Shown one piece after another: positions 51,911 to 61,009 of a stretch of 64,000 nt of DNA. Each line of letters opens with the position of its first letter. The stretch's first letter is position 1. A program made the position numbers and the translations under genes. The notes under the pieces were generated by a model, which was given only the letters and a program-made list of their open reading frames with translations, ran no database searches and was not told where the DNA came from. Origin of the DNA: Mycobacterium sp. (GTDB lineage: Bacteria > Actinomycetota > Actinomycetes > Mycobacteriales > Mycobacteriaceae); the NCBI GenBank assembly GCA_020438845.1, contig JAGQTV010000021.1:1-64000 (forward strand). The letters are read 5' to 3'.

Positions 51911-52164
51911 TGGCCTAACCGGCCGCGGCCCATGCGGAGCAGGAGCATGGCCAGGTCCTTGCCGTCCTGGCCCAGATCGCTGTACCGCTCGATGACCTTC
52001 ATCTCGCGGCTGTGCACCAGTCGGGTGCCGCCGGAGGCCATCCGTACCTTGCCGATCGCCTGCGAGACCTCGGTACGACGCTTCACTGCGGCCAGGATCT
52101 CTGCGTCGAGCCGGTCGATCTCGATGCGCAGGTCCTCGATGTCGGTGAGTTCTTCGGTGGTCAT
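51907..52164 (-). CDS. Intracellular chorismate mutase (AroQ-delta)
   Basis: 85 residues from ATG 52164, preceded by GGAGAACGAGG; in-frame ATGs at 52200 and 52209 would give longer forms as in Rv0948c. AroQ helix bundle: LRIEIDRLDAEILAAVKRRTEVSQAIGKVR and SREMKVIERYSDLGQDGKDLA. The C-terminal RMGRGRLGH is the segment of Rv0948c that contacts DAHP synthase and activates the mutase. Converts chorismate to prephenate for Phe/Tyr synthesis. Confidence 0.94.
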   Translation of the reverse strand: MTTEELTDIEDLRIEIDRLDAEILAAVKRRTEVSQAIGKVRMASGGTRLVHSREMKVIERYSDLGQDGKDLAMLLLRMGRGRLGH

Positions 52165-52241
52165 GTCCTCGTTCTCCTCGTGTGGGTGTTGTGCTCTCAT
52201 TCCGCTCATCTCTATTCGGACTGGGGCCTCACACAAGAGAG

Positions 52242-52274
52242 GAGCCCCGGATCCGGATGCGGACCGCGGGGCTC
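52242..52274. other. Inverted repeat (8-bp perfect stem) upstream of chorismate mutase
   Basis: GAGCCCCG at 52242-52249 pairs with CGGGGCTC at 52267-52274 around a 17-nt loop. No T-run follows on either strand. It may be a leader hairpin of the chorismate mutase transcript or a protein site. Confidence 0.5.
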
Positions 52275-52297
52275 TCGAGTCGAGCAGCTAAGCCTCC

Positions 52298-52322
52298 ACG
52301 GGTACCGCGAACCGGTACCCGT
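52298..52322. other. Inverted repeat (9-bp perfect stem) in the chorismate mutase-uvrD1 divergent region
   Basis: ACGGGTACC at 52298-52306 pairs with GGTACCCGT at 52314-52322 across a 7-nt loop, followed on the plus strand by AGAAAAAT. Strong hairpin in either transcript; operator, attenuator or terminator role cannot be told apart. Confidence 0.6.
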
Positions 52323-52392
52323 AGAAAAATCGATGCTGCGAACAGTGCACCTTCAAAGTGTGCCACCAACAGGCGGGCCGACGCAAAGCTTT

Positions 52393-52508
52393 CTCGCCTC
52401 GCGACGGTTGAGCGCCTCGCCTCGCGACGGTTGAGCGCCTCGCCTCGCGGACGGTTAAGCGCCTCGCCTCGCGACGGTTAAGCGCCTCGCCTCGCGACGG
52501 TTAAGCAT
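52393..52508. repeat. 23-bp tandem repeat, five copies, upstream of uvrD1
   Basis: Unit CTCGCCTCGCGACGGTTGAG plus CGC. Copies begin at 52393, 52416, 52439 (one extra G, 24 bp), 52463 and 52486; the last three have TTAAG for TTGAG. The array ends 32 bp before the uvrD1 ATG, so it lies in its promoter or 5' leader. With the two hairpins it fills the roughly 375-bp gap between chorismate mutase and uvrD1. Confidence 0.95.
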
Positions 52509-52540
52509 TGTCGGTCTGCGACGGTAAGTTGGAGTCCGCC

Positions 52541-54886
52541 ATGAGTGTGCAGGTGACCAACTTTCTGACCCCGGCCGGAGCGGATGAACTCCTCGACGGC
52601 CTCAACCCCCAGCAGTGCCAGTCCGTGCTGCATGAAGGGGCGCCGCTGCTGATCGTGGCCGGTGCCGGCTCCGGCAAAACGGCGGTGTTGACCCGACGGA
52701 TCGCTTACCTGCTGGCCGCCCGGGATGTCGGCCCCGGGCAGATCCTGGCCATCACCTTCACCAACAAGGCCGCCGCGGAGATGCGCGAACGGGTGGCCCA
52801 CCTGGTGGGTTCGCGGGCCCGGAACATGTGGGTGTCGACGTTCCACTCCACCTGCGTGCGGATACTGCGCAACCAGGCTTCGCTGGTGCCGGGCCTGAAT
52901 TCGAACTTCTCCATCTATGACGCCGATGACTCCCGGCGGCTGCTGCTCATGATCGGGCGCGACATGGGTATCGACGTCAAGCGCTACTCGCCCCGGCTGT
53001 TGGCGGCGTCGATCTCCGACCTGAAGAACGACTTGATCGGGCCCGCGGAGGCACTCGCTGCGCTCGATGCCGACGCCGACGACCTGGCCCGGATAGTGGC
53101 CGATGTCTACGGCGAGTACCAGCGCAGGTTGCGCGGCGCCAATGCGCTGGACTTCGACGATCTGATCGGAGAGACCGTCGCGGTCCTGCAAAACTATCCC
53201 CAGATCGCGCAGTACTACCGGCGGCGGTTCCGCCACATCCTGGTCGACGAGTACCAGGACACCAATCACGCTCAGTACGTCCTGGTGCGGGAACTCGTCG
53301 GAGTGGGCGCTCCCGACACCGACGCGGTGGGGCCATCCGAATTGTGCGTCGTGGGCGACGCTGACCAGTCGATCTATGCGTTCCGCGGTGCGACGATCCG
53401 CAATATCGAGGACTTCGAGCGCGACTTCCCCAACGCCACAACGATTCTGCTCGAGCAGAACTACCGTTCGACGCAGACCATCCTCTCGGCTGCCAACTCG
53501 GTCATCTCCCGTAATACCGGCCGCCGGGAGAAGCGGCTGTGGACCGAGGCCGGCGACGGCGAACTGATCGTCGGCTACGTCGCCGACAACGAACACGACG
53601 AGGCCCGGTTCGTCGCGGGCGAGATCGACGCGCTCGCCGACCGGGGCGGCATCACCTATGACGACTTCGCCGTCTTCTATCGCACCAACAACTCCTCGCG
53701 CGCTCTGGAAGACGTGTTCATCCGCGCCGGCATCCCGTACAAAGTCGTGGGTGGCGTTCGATTTTACGAACGCAAGGAGATTCGCGACATCGTCGCCTAC
53801 CTGCGGGTGCTGGACAATCCCGGCGACGCGGTCAGCCTGCGTCGGATTCTCAACACCCCCCGGCGCGGGATCGGAGACCGCGCCGAAGCCTGCGTGGCGG
53901 TCTATGCCGAGAGCGCCGGTTGCACGTTCGCCGAGGCATTGACTGCCGCGGCGGAGGGCAGGGTCCCGACGCTCAACACCCGTTCGGAGAAGGCGATCGC
54001 GGCCTTCGTCGAACTCCTCGAGGAACTGCGCGCACACCTCGACGATGAACTCGGCGACTTGGTCGAGATGGTGCTGGAACGGACCGGCTACCGGCGCGAG
54101 CTGGAAAGCTCAAACGACCCGCAGGATCTGGCCCGTCTGGACAATCTCAACGAATTAGTCAGCGTCGCACATGAATTCAGCACCGATCGCGCCAACGCAG
54201 CCGCGCTGAGGGATGACGCCGACGGCGCGACTGACAACGCGGTCGACGACGAGGACGCCCCACAGCCCGGAGTGCTGGCAGAATTCCTTGAGCGTGTGTC
54301 GCTGGTCGCTGATTCCGACGAACTGCCCGAGAATGACGCCGGCGTGGTCACCCTGATGACACTGCACACGGCCAAGGGCTTGGAGTTCCCCGTGGTGTTC
54401 GTCACCGGCTGGGAAGACGGGATGTTCCCGCATATGCGGGCCCTCGGCGATCCGACCGAATTGTCCGAAGAGCGTCGACTGGCCTACGTCGGCATCACCC
54501 GGGCACGCTCTCGGCTGTATCTGACCCGGGCCAAGGTGCGCTCATCCTGGGGGCAGCCCATGCTCAATCCCGAGTCGCGCTTCCTGCGGGAGATCCCCGA
54601 AGACCTCATCGACTGGCGCCGCACCGATGCTGGGCCGTCCATGGGTGTCAGCGCACCGATCGCGGGCCGCTTCGGGCCGCCGCGAGCGGCCCCGATGCGC
54701 TCCGGCGGTGGTAAGCGCCCACTGATCGTGCTGGAACCCGGCGACCGGGTCACCCACGACAAATACGGGCTGGGCCGCGTGGAGGAAGTCTCCGGGATGG
54801 GCGAGGCAGCGATGTCGCTGATCGACTTCGGCAGCGCGGGGCGGGTCAAGCTCATGCACAACCACGCTCCGGTCCAGAAGCTCTGA
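52541..54886 (+). CDS. uvrD1: ATP-dependent DNA helicase UvrD1/PcrA
   Basis: 781 residues from ATG 52541 with TTGGAG upstream. SF1A motifs: Q motif LNPQQCQSVL, Walker A VAGAGSGKTAVLT, Ia ITFTNKAAAEMRER, II LVDEYQDTN, III VVGDADQSIYAFRGA, IV EQNYRSTQ, V TLHTAKGLEFPVVFVTG and VI EERRLAYVGITRAR. C-terminal Tudor-like fold (LEPGDRVTHDKYGLGRVEEVSG) as in PcrA, which binds RNA polymerase. Mycobacterial UvrD1 is a Ku-stimulated helicase in excision repair. Confidence 0.97.
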   Translation: MSVQVTNFLTPAGADELLDGLNPQQCQSVLHEGAPLLIVAGAGSGKTAVLTRRIAYLLAARDVGPGQILAITFTNKAAAEMRERVAHLVGSRARNMWVSTFHSTCVRILRNQASLVPGLNSNFSIYDADDSRRLLLMIGRDMGIDVKRYSPRLLAASISDLKNDLIGPAEALAALDADADDLARIVADVYGEYQRRLRGANALDFDDLIGETVAVLQNYPQIAQYYRRRFRHILVDEYQDTNHAQYVLVRELVGVGAPDTDAVGPSELCVVGDADQSIYAFRGATIRNIEDFERDFPNATTILLEQNYRSTQTILSAANSVISRNTGRREKRLWTEAGDGELIVGYVADNEHDEARFVAGEIDALADRGGITYDDFAVFYRTNNSSRALEDVFIRAGIPYKVVGGVRFYERKEIRDIVAYLRVLDNPGDAVSLRRILNTPRRGIGDRAEACVAVYAESAGCTFAEALTAAAEGRVPTLNTRSEKAIAAFVELLEELRAHLDDELGDLVEMVLERTGYRRELESSNDPQDLARLDNLNELVSVAHEFSTDRANAAALRDDADGATDNAVDDEDAPQPGVLAEFLERVSLVADSDELPENDAGVVTLMTLHTAKGLEFPVVFVTGWEDGMFPHMRALGDPTELSEERRLAYVGITRARSRLYLTRAKVRSSWGQPMLNPESRFLREIPEDLIDWRRTDAGPSMGVSAPIAGRFGPPRAAPMRSGGGKRPLIVLEPGDRVTHDKYGLGRVEEVSGMGEAAMSLIDFGSAGRVKLMHNHAPVQKL

Positions 54887-54971
54887 ACAGCGGTTGGCGT
54901 GGATCGGATCGTGATCACCAGTCCGGTGCGGTAGCCTCCCGCCGGTACGTCCGACCGCCGGGAGGCCGCCG

Positions 54972-56588
54972 ATGAGCCGTTCGTTCCTGCCGACCCGTGG
55001 CGATGTCTTCGGCGGGCTTTCCGCCGGTATTGTCGCGCTCCCGCTGTGCCTGGCGTTCGGTGTGGCCTCCGGGCTGGGTCCCGAAGCCGGTCTGTACGGT
55101 GCCATTGCCACGGGTATCCTGGCCGCGATATTCGGTGGCGCGCCCACCCTCATCACCGGGCCGACGGCACCCATGACGTTGGTGGCCGTCACCGTGGTGG
55201 GGGCCAGTCGACTGCCGGATGGAAGCATCAACCTGGGCCAGGTGGTGTTGGTCTTCGCCCTCGCCGGTGGGCTGCAGATGCTCCTAGGCGTACTGCGGCT
55301 CGGCGGCTACATTCGTTACGTTCCCTATCCGGTGATCTCGGGTTTCATGACCGGAATCGGGGTGATCATCATCCTGCAGCAGCTCTTCCCGATTGCGGGC
55401 ATGCAACCGCCCGCCTCCACGCCCTGGCACATCATTTCCAATCTGCACCTGCTCCCCGGCGGCGTCGTGTGGCCCGTGGCGTTGCTGGCCTTGGTGACTT
55501 TTGCGATCACCTATCTGCTGCCGAAGATCACCACCGCGGTGCCCTCGGCGCTCGTCGCACTGGTCGTCGTCACCGCCGGGTCGATGATCCTTGCCATCGA
55601 TGCTCCCCGCATTGGCGAGATACCCCGGGGCCTGCCCCAGTTCGTGGTCCCGAGCCTGGATCCGGCCAATCTCGGGATCATCATCTCCTCGGCCGTCCAA
55701 TTGGCCGTCCTGGGCGCCATCGATACCCTGCTGAGCGCGTTGATGGCCGATAGCCTCACCGGCACGCAGCATGACAGTAACCGTGAGCTTATCGGGCAAG
55801 GCATCGGTAACATGGCCGCCGCCTTCATCGGCGGGCTGCCGGGTGCCGGTGCCAGCATCCGCTCGGTGGTCAACATCAAGGCGGGTGGCCGCACTCCGCT
55901 GTCCGGGGTGATCCACGGAGTGTTCCTGATCGCGGTGCTGCTTGGGTTGTCCGGCCTGGTCCGGCACATCCCGGAGGCTGTGCTGGCCGGCATCCTGGTG
56001 GCTGCCGGGTTGGGCTGTATCGACTACCGGGGCGTTTCCCACCTGGCGCGGATCCCTCGCTCCGACGCGGTGGTCATGGTGCTGGTCTTCCTGCTGACCC
56101 TGTTCCTCGGCTTGATCGCCGCCGTCGCCGTCGGCCTGATCGTGGCGTCGCTGGTGTTCGTGAAGAAGGTGGCCGACCTCAGCGAACGCGGTACCACGGT
56201 ATCCCCGCTAGCCGACCATCCCTGGGCGGACGAACTCGACATCCCCGATGACTGGCGGGAGCACCTGCTGGTCAAGCATGTCGAAGGTCCGCTGTTCTTC
56301 GGTTTCGCCCGTGGATTCTCCGATCTGGCATCCCAGGTCGAAGGCAAGGTTCTGGTGCTGCGAATGGACCGCGTCTTGTTGATGGACCAGTCCGGTGCCT
56401 ACGCCGTGCACGATGCTCTGGTCGAATTGAAGGGCAAGGGCGTGCGATGCCTCATCGTGGGGCTGCCTGTCGCGCAACGGGACATCCTCGAGGATGTCCG
56501 GGTGATACCCGATGTCATTCCGCCCGAGGACGTGTTCGACGACTTCGCCAGCCTGAAGTCGGCTTTGCCCGCGATCATCGCCGAATAA
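54972..56588 (+). CDS. SulP/SLC26-family anion transporter with STAS domain
   Basis: 538 residues, ATG preceded by GGGAGG. TM domain with the family start DVFGGLSAGIVALPLCLAFGVASGLGPEAGLYGA, GPTAPMTLV, GFMTGIGVIIILQQL and NMAAAFIGGLPGAGASIRSVVN. The C-terminal STAS domain (about 430-535) contains VLVLRMDRVLLMDQSGAYAV. Substrates in this family are sulfate, bicarbonate or dicarboxylates; the short C-terminus and BicA-like motifs make bicarbonate possible, not certain. Confidence 0.9.
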   Translation: MSRSFLPTRGDVFGGLSAGIVALPLCLAFGVASGLGPEAGLYGAIATGILAAIFGGAPTLITGPTAPMTLVAVTVVGASRLPDGSINLGQVVLVFALAGGLQMLLGVLRLGGYIRYVPYPVISGFMTGIGVIIILQQLFPIAGMQPPASTPWHIISNLHLLPGGVVWPVALLALVTFAITYLLPKITTAVPSALVALVVVTAGSMILAIDAPRIGEIPRGLPQFVVPSLDPANLGIIISSAVQLAVLGAIDTLLSALMADSLTGTQHDSNRELIGQGIGNMAAAFIGGLPGAGASIRSVVNIKAGGRTPLSGVIHGVFLIAVLLGLSGLVRHIPEAVLAGILVAAGLGCIDYRGVSHLARIPRSDAVVMVLVFLLTLFLGLIAAVAVGLIVASLVFVKKVADLSERGTTVSPLADHPWADELDIPDDWREHLLVKHVEGPLFFGFARGFSDLASQVEGKVLVLRMDRVLLMDQSGAYAVHDALVELKGKGVRCLIVGLPVAQRDILEDVRVIPDVIPPEDVFDDFASLKSALPAIIAE

Positions 56589-56628
56589 TCCGGTGGAGCG
56601 CCGGCCGGGGTCGGATGGACCGGGCTGA

Positions 56629-57618
56629 TCAGCCTGCGTAAGGTCCGACAGAAATGCCGCGGGCTGCCAGCCACGGCACCGGATCGGTCCGGTTGGTGCC
56701 GCCGAGCAGCACCTCGAAATGGCAGTGCGGGCCAGTGGAGTTGCCCCGGTTGCCGACGGTGGCGATCTGGTCACCGGCGAAAACCCGCTGGCCGATTTGG
56801 ACGTCCCAGGTGTTGACGTGGCCGTAGAGGGTCACCGTGCCGTCGGAGTGGCGGATCTTTACCCAGGCCCCGTAGCCGGCGGTCGGTCCGGCGTCGATGA
56901 CGACGCCATCCGAGGCGGCGTAGATCGGGGTACCGATCGGCGCGGCCAGGTCGATGCCGGCGTGCAGGGCACCCCACCGATAGCCGAAGCCGGAGGTGAA
57001 GATGCCCTTGGTCGGGATTACGAATAGCGGCCGCTGCAGCCGGGCCTCGCGAGCTGCACGCTCGGCAGCGTAGGCAACCCCCTTGGCGAGTTCCTCGGCG
57101 TGGACGACCGCACGAGTGGCGGGTTTCACCGAAATGAGTTGCACGCCCCGGGTCTGGGCTGCACCCGTCTCCAGCGGGGTCTTGCTGGAGGCGAGCACGG
57201 TGCGGGTGTCCACCTGTTCGCGCGGGTTGACCACCGTGTACGCGGCCGCAGCGGCCGCGCCTGCGGCCATCGCCGCGATCAGCACTCTGCCCTTGGCGGC
57301 GCTCGTAGGCTGCCTGCGGTGTTGGGGGGTGCGGGGAAGCACGTCGGTTGTCTCCGTGCTGCTGAACATGGCCCGTTCCGGCCGGGCCTGTTCCGGCCGG
57401 GCCTGTTCGGGCCGGGCCTGTTCGGGCCGGGACCGACCAGATTGGGACCGATCAGATTGGGGCCGCTCCGACCGTCGTGTGGCCGGGTTGAACTCAGCGG
57501 GCAGCAGGGGTGTCAAGTCCACGACGTCGGACATATCGACTTGCGTTGATCTGGACACGTGCTCGCTGCGGGTGAGCGGGTCCCGGGTTGGGGCCGACCT
57601 GTGCTGCGTCAAAACCAA
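56629..57618 (-). CDS. M23 (LytM-type) metallopeptidase, membrane-anchored, Rv0950c homologue
   Basis: 329 residues from TTG 57618; ATG 57534 is an alternative start. Short cytoplasmic part with tandem RPEQA repeats, one TM helix (VLIAAMAAGAAAAAAYTVV near residue 115), a linker, and a C-terminal M23 domain with zinc ligands in ALHAGIDLAAP and HCHFEVLLGG. Both H-x3-D and HxH motifs are intact, so it should cut peptidoglycan cross-bridges or act as divisome regulator. Upstream region is shared with the divergent sucC. Confidence 0.9.
   Translation of the reverse strand: MVLTQHRSAPTRDPLTRSEHVSRSTQVDMSDVVDLTPLLPAEFNPATRRSERPQSDRSQSGRSRPEQARPEQARPEQARPERAMFSSTETTDVLPRTPQHRRQPTSAAKGRVLIAAMAAGAAAAAAYTVVNPREQVDTRTVLASSKTPLETGAAQTRGVQLISVKPATRAVVHAEELAKGVAYAAERAAREARLQRPLFVIPTKGIFTSGFGYRWGALHAGIDLAAPIGTPIYAASDGVVIDAGPTAGYGAWVKIRHSDGTVTLYGHVNTWDVQIGQRVFAGDQIATVGNRGNSTGPHCHFEVLLGGTNRTDPVPWLAARGISVGPYAG
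57371..57460 (-). repeat. 15-bp tandem repeat inside the M23 peptidase gene
   Basis: Plus-strand units GCCTGTTCGGGCCGG at 57401 and 57416 with variants at 57371 and 57386, then diverged 15-mers GACCGA(C/T)CAGATTGG at 57431 and 57446. On the minus strand they encode RPEQA/RPERA and SDRSQ repeats in the cytoplasmic N-terminal linker. All units keep frame. Confidence 0.93.
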
Positions 57619-57897
57619 GTCCCTTGCGTCGTAACCAAAGCGTTATCTAGACCCCGAAGACCGTAACCAAAACCACAGCCGGTGGGCAACCTGTGGTTGA
57701 AAAACACGGTGATTGTGACTTGAATCACCTTGGCGCGTTCAACTGGCCATTGGTCAGGAACGGGGGCTTTGGCACAGTTTAGTCGGTATATACAGTTCAA
57801 GTCGGAGCGACTTCGTCACACGGTCGATCTGGAGTGACCTGCCCCACACGACCACGACACACAACAGACAGCGCGAGACAGAGCAGATAGCGAGCCA
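57619..57897. other. Divergent control region between the M23 peptidase and sucCD
   Basis: About 280 bp, markedly more AT-rich than the flanking genes, with TTTGGCACAG near 57768 and GGTATATACAG near 57785 that may contain the sucCD promoter. No operator that I recognise. The sucC leader (57800-57897) has no clear hairpin. Confidence 0.4.
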
Positions 57898-59076
57898 ATG
57901 GACCTTTTTGAGTATCAGGCGAAAGAACTGTTCGCCAAGCACCACGTCCCGACCACCCCCGGCGGAGTCACCGAATCGGCTGAGGGCGCCAAGGCCATCG
58001 CCGAGGAGGTTGGTCGGCCAGTCATGGTGAAAGCCCAGGTAAAAACCGGTGGACGCGGCAAGGCCGGTGGGGTCAAATACGCGGCCACCGCCGACGACGC
58101 ATACGCCAGTGCCCAGAAAATACTCGGGCTGGACATCAAGGGCCACATTGTGAAGAAGTTGCTGGTTGCCGAGGCCAGCGACATCGCCGAGGAGTACTAC
58201 ATCTCTTTCCTGCTCGACCGCGCCAACCGCACCTACCTGGCGATGTGCTCGGTCGAGGGCGGCATGGAGATCGAAGAAGTGGCCGCCACCAAGCCCGACC
58301 GGCTGGCCAAGGTTCCGGTGGACGCCGTGAAGGGTGTCGACGTGGCCTTCGCCCGCCAGATCGCCGAGAAGGGCCACCTGCCCGCCGAGGTGCTTGATGT
58401 CGCCGCGGTCACCATCGCCAGACTCTGGGAGGTATTCGTCGGCGAGGACGCCACCCTGGTCGAGGTCAATCCGTTGGTCCGTACGCCAGACGACCAGATC
58501 CTGGCGCTGGACGGCAAGGTAACTCTGGACGGCAATGCCGACTTCCGCCATCCCGACCACGCACAGTTCGAGGACAAGGACGCCACCGACCCCCTGGAAC
58601 TGAAGGCCAAGCAGCATGACCTCAACTACGTCAAACTCGATGGCTCGGTCGGCGTGATCGGCAATGGGGCGGGCCTGGTCATGTCCACACTCGACGTGGT
58701 GGCCTACGCGGGGGAGAACCACGGTGGGGTCAAACCGGCCAACTTCCTCGACATCGGCGGCGGAGCATCGGCCGAGGTGATGGCCGCCGGTCTTGACGTG
58801 ATCCTGGGCGACAAGCAGGTCAAGAGCGTGTTCGTCAACGTTTTCGGCGGGATCACGTCGTGCGACGCCGTTGCGACCGGCATCGTCAAAGCACTGCAGA
58901 TGCTCGGATCCGAGGCCAACAAGCCGCTGGTCGTGCGCCTGGACGGCAACGCCGTCGAAGAGGGTCGACGCATCCTCGCCGAAGCCAACCACCCGCTGGT
59001 CGTCCTCGCCGACACCATGGACTCCGGCGCTGACAAAGCTGCCGAACTCGCCTTCGCGGCCGGAAAGGACGTTTAA
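57898..59076 (+). CDS. sucC: Succinyl-CoA synthetase (ADP-forming) beta subunit
   Basis: 392 residues, ATG start. ATP-grasp N-terminal ([39 protein letters not shown]), [20 protein letters not shown], and CoA-ligase domain ([36 protein letters not shown]). With SucD it interconverts succinyl-CoA and succinate with substrate-level phosphorylation in the TCA cycle. sucD starts 3 nt downstream. Confidence 0.98.
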   Translation: MDLFEYQAKELFAKHHVPTTPGGVTESAEGAKAIAEEVGRPVMVKAQVKTGGRGKAGGVKYAATADDAYASAQKILGLDIKGHIVKKLLVAEASDIAEEYYISFLLDRANRTYLAMCSVEGGMEIEEVAATKPDRLAKVPVDAVKGVDVAFARQIAEKGHLPAEVLDVAAVTIARLWEVFVGEDATLVEVNPLVRTPDDQILALDGKVTLDGNADFRHPDHAQFEDKDATDPLELKAKQHDLNYVKLDGSVGVIGNGAGLVMSTLDVVAYAGENHGGVKPANFLDIGGGASAEVMAAGLDVILGDKQVKSVFVNVFGGITSCDAVATGIVKALQMLGSEANKPLVVRLDGNAVEEGRRILAEANHPLVVLADTMDSGADKAAELAFAAGKDV

Positions 59077-59079
59077 GTC

Positions 59080-59982
59080 ATGTCGATCTTCTTGAACAAG
59101 GACTCCAAGGTCATCGTCCAGGGCATCACCGGCGGTGAGGCCACCAAGCACACCGCACTGATGCTCAAGGCCGGCACCCAGGTGGTCGGTGGAGTCAACG
59201 CGCGCAAGGCCGGAACGACGGTGTCGCACAAGAACAAAGAAGGCCACGACGTCGAGTTGCCGGTGTTCGGGTCGGTGGCCGAGGCCATGGAGAAGACTGG
59301 GGCCGACGTTTCCATCGCGTTCGTGCCGCCGAAGTTCGCCAAGGACGCCATCATCGAGGCCATCGACGCGGAGATCCCGCTGCTGGTCGTCATCACCGAG
59401 GGAATTCCTGTGCAGGACAGCGCATATGCGTGGGCCTACAACGTCGACCACGGTGGCAAGACCCGCATCATCGGACCCAACTGCCCGGGCATCATCACCC
59501 CCGACGAGGCGCTGGTCGGTATCACCCCGGCCACCATCACCGGTAAGGGGCCGATCGGGCTGGTGTCGAAGTCGGGCACGCTGACGTATCAGATGATGTT
59601 CGAGCTTCGCGATTTCGGGTTCTCCACGGCGATCGGAATCGGCGGCGACCCGGTGATCGGTACCACCCACATCGACGCCATCGAGGCATTCGAAAAGGAT
59701 CCGGAGACAAAGCTGATCGTGATGATCGGCGAGATCGGTGGCGACGCCGAGGAACGCGCGGCCGATTACATCAAGGCCAACGTCACCAAGCCGGTCGTTG
59801 GTTACGTCGCGGGCTTCACCGCACCGGAGGGCAAGACCATGGGCCATGCGGGCGCCATCGTGTCTGGCTCGTCCGGCACCGCCGCCGCCAAGAAGGAAGC
59901 GCTGGAGGCCGCCGGGGTCAGGGTCGGCAAGACGCCATCGGCCACCGCCGAACTTGCCCGGGAGATCCTCAAGAGCATGTGA
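59080..59982 (+). CDS. sucD: Succinyl-CoA synthetase alpha subunit
   Basis: 300 residues. CoA-binding [39 protein letters not shown], and the phosphorylated His in [12 protein letters not shown]. Second gene of the sucCD operon. Its 3' end overlaps the convergent LLM oxidoreductase by 14 bp. Confidence 0.98.
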   Translation: MSIFLNKDSKVIVQGITGGEATKHTALMLKAGTQVVGGVNARKAGTTVSHKNKEGHDVELPVFGSVAEAMEKTGADVSIAFVPPKFAKDAIIEAIDAEIPLLVVITEGIPVQDSAYAWAYNVDHGGKTRIIGPNCPGIITPDEALVGITPATITGKGPIGLVSKSGTLTYQMMFELRDFGFSTAIGIGGDPVIGTTHIDAIEAFEKDPETKLIVMIGEIGGDAEERAADYIKANVTKPVVGYVAGFTAPEGKTMGHAGAIVSGSSGTAAAKKEALEAAGVRVGKTPSATAELAREILKSM

Positions 59983-60820
59983 GGTCCAGCTTGCCGGACA
60001 GCCGGTCGACGTAGGCAGCGACCTCGTCGACCGGTTTGTCCGGTAGGCCGTACAGCACTTCGGTCACGCCGATCTGCTCCCAATGCTCGAGCTTCTCCGG
60101 CAACGGCTTGAAGTCCAGAGCGACGATCTGCGGAGCGCCGTCCCGCCCGGCTTTCGCCCAGATGTCCTGGAGCAGTCTGACCGGCTCGTCGATGACGAAG
60201 TCCCGCGGCGTGGTGATCCAACCGTCGGCGCTGCGGGCGATCCATCGGAAGTTCTTCTCGGTTCCCGCTGCGCCAACGAGTAACGGGATATGCGGCTGCA
60301 CCGGCTTCGGCCAGGCCCAACTGGGGCCGAATGACACGAACTCACCGTCGTAGGCGGCCTCGTCCTGCGTCCACAACTCCCGCATCGCCTCGACGTACTC
60401 GCGCAACATCGTTCGCCGTCGGCCGGGGGGCACGTGGTGGTCGGCCAACTCGTCGGTGTTCCAGCCGAAGCCCACACCGAGGCTCACCCGACCGCCGGAC
60501 AGATGATCGAGTGTGGCGATGGTCTTCGCCAGAGCGATCGGGTCGTGTTCGACGGGAACCGCCACCGCGGTTGCCAGGCGAACCCGGGAGGTCACCGCAC
60601 ACGCGGTGGCCAGGCTGACCCACGGGTCGAGGGTGCGCATGTAGCGGTCGTCGGGCAGTGATGCGTTGCCCGTGGTCGGGTGGGCCGCTTCGCGCTTGAC
60701 CGGGATATGAGTGTGCTCGGGTACGTAGAAGGTGGCGAAACCGTTGTCCTCGGCGAGCTTGGCGGCCTCTGCCGGGGTAATGCCGCGGTCGCTGGTGAAG
60801 AGGACCAGCCCGTACTTCAT
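59969..60820 (-). CDS. LLM-class (F420-dependent) oxidoreductase, Rv0953c homologue
   Basis: 283 residues, ATG start. Luciferase-like barrel: [74 protein letters not shown] and IPLLVGAAG. The [11 protein letters not shown] segment is typical of a TIGR03619-type F420-dependent subgroup. Substrate unknown. A KstR-like half-conserved palindrome is 10 nt upstream of the start. Confidence 0.9.
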   Translation of the reverse strand: MKYGLVLFTSDRGITPAEAAKLAEDNGFATFYVPEHTHIPVKREAAHPTTGNASLPDDRYMRTLDPWVSLATACAVTSRVRLATAVAVPVEHDPIALAKTIATLDHLSGGRVSLGVGFGWNTDELADHHVPPGRRRTMLREYVEAMRELWTQDEAAYDGEFVSFGPSWAWPKPVQPHIPLLVGAAGTEKNFRWIARSADGWITTPRDFVIDEPVRLLQDIWAKAGRDGAPQIVALDFKPLPEKLEHWEQIGVTEVLYGLPDKPVDEVAAYVDRLSGKLDLTCS

Positions 60821-60829
60821 GTGCTGAAT

Positions 60830-60843
60830 TACAACGCGTTCCA
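60830..60843. promoter_or_regulatory. Weak KstR-like operator upstream of the Rv0953c-type oxidoreductase
   Basis: TACAACGCGTTCCA fits TnnAACnnGTTnnA at the fixed positions, but the outer arms are not fully self-complementary. It lies 10-23 nt upstream of the ATG at 60820, the same geometry as the site at 40554. Confidence 0.4.
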
Positions 60844-61009
60844 GCCCGCCGCGACAAGTTCGCCGGTGACGCGCCGGTGGTGATGGGCGCGGTTGAGGCG
60901 CAACCTGGTGCGCTAGCGTGGACGTCGACGTCAGGTCCGGCCGTTGCGGGGACCTGCGTGAGGGCCTAATTGAGGACCTACTGTCGACTGGTTCTTTTGA
61001 GGAGAGGCA

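Noticed and set aside
52393..52508. CRISPR array
   Set aside because: The repeats are directly adjacent with no unique spacers and no cas genes are nearby; it is a simple tandem repeat.
52478..54037. 519-aa minus-strand open frame over uvrD1
   Set aside because: Shadow of uvrD1; no start context and no recognisable domain.
57754..59847. 697-aa minus-strand open frame over sucC/sucD
   Set aside because: Complementary-frame shadow of two strongly conserved genes; repetitive Gly/Asp/Val-rich translation without motifs.
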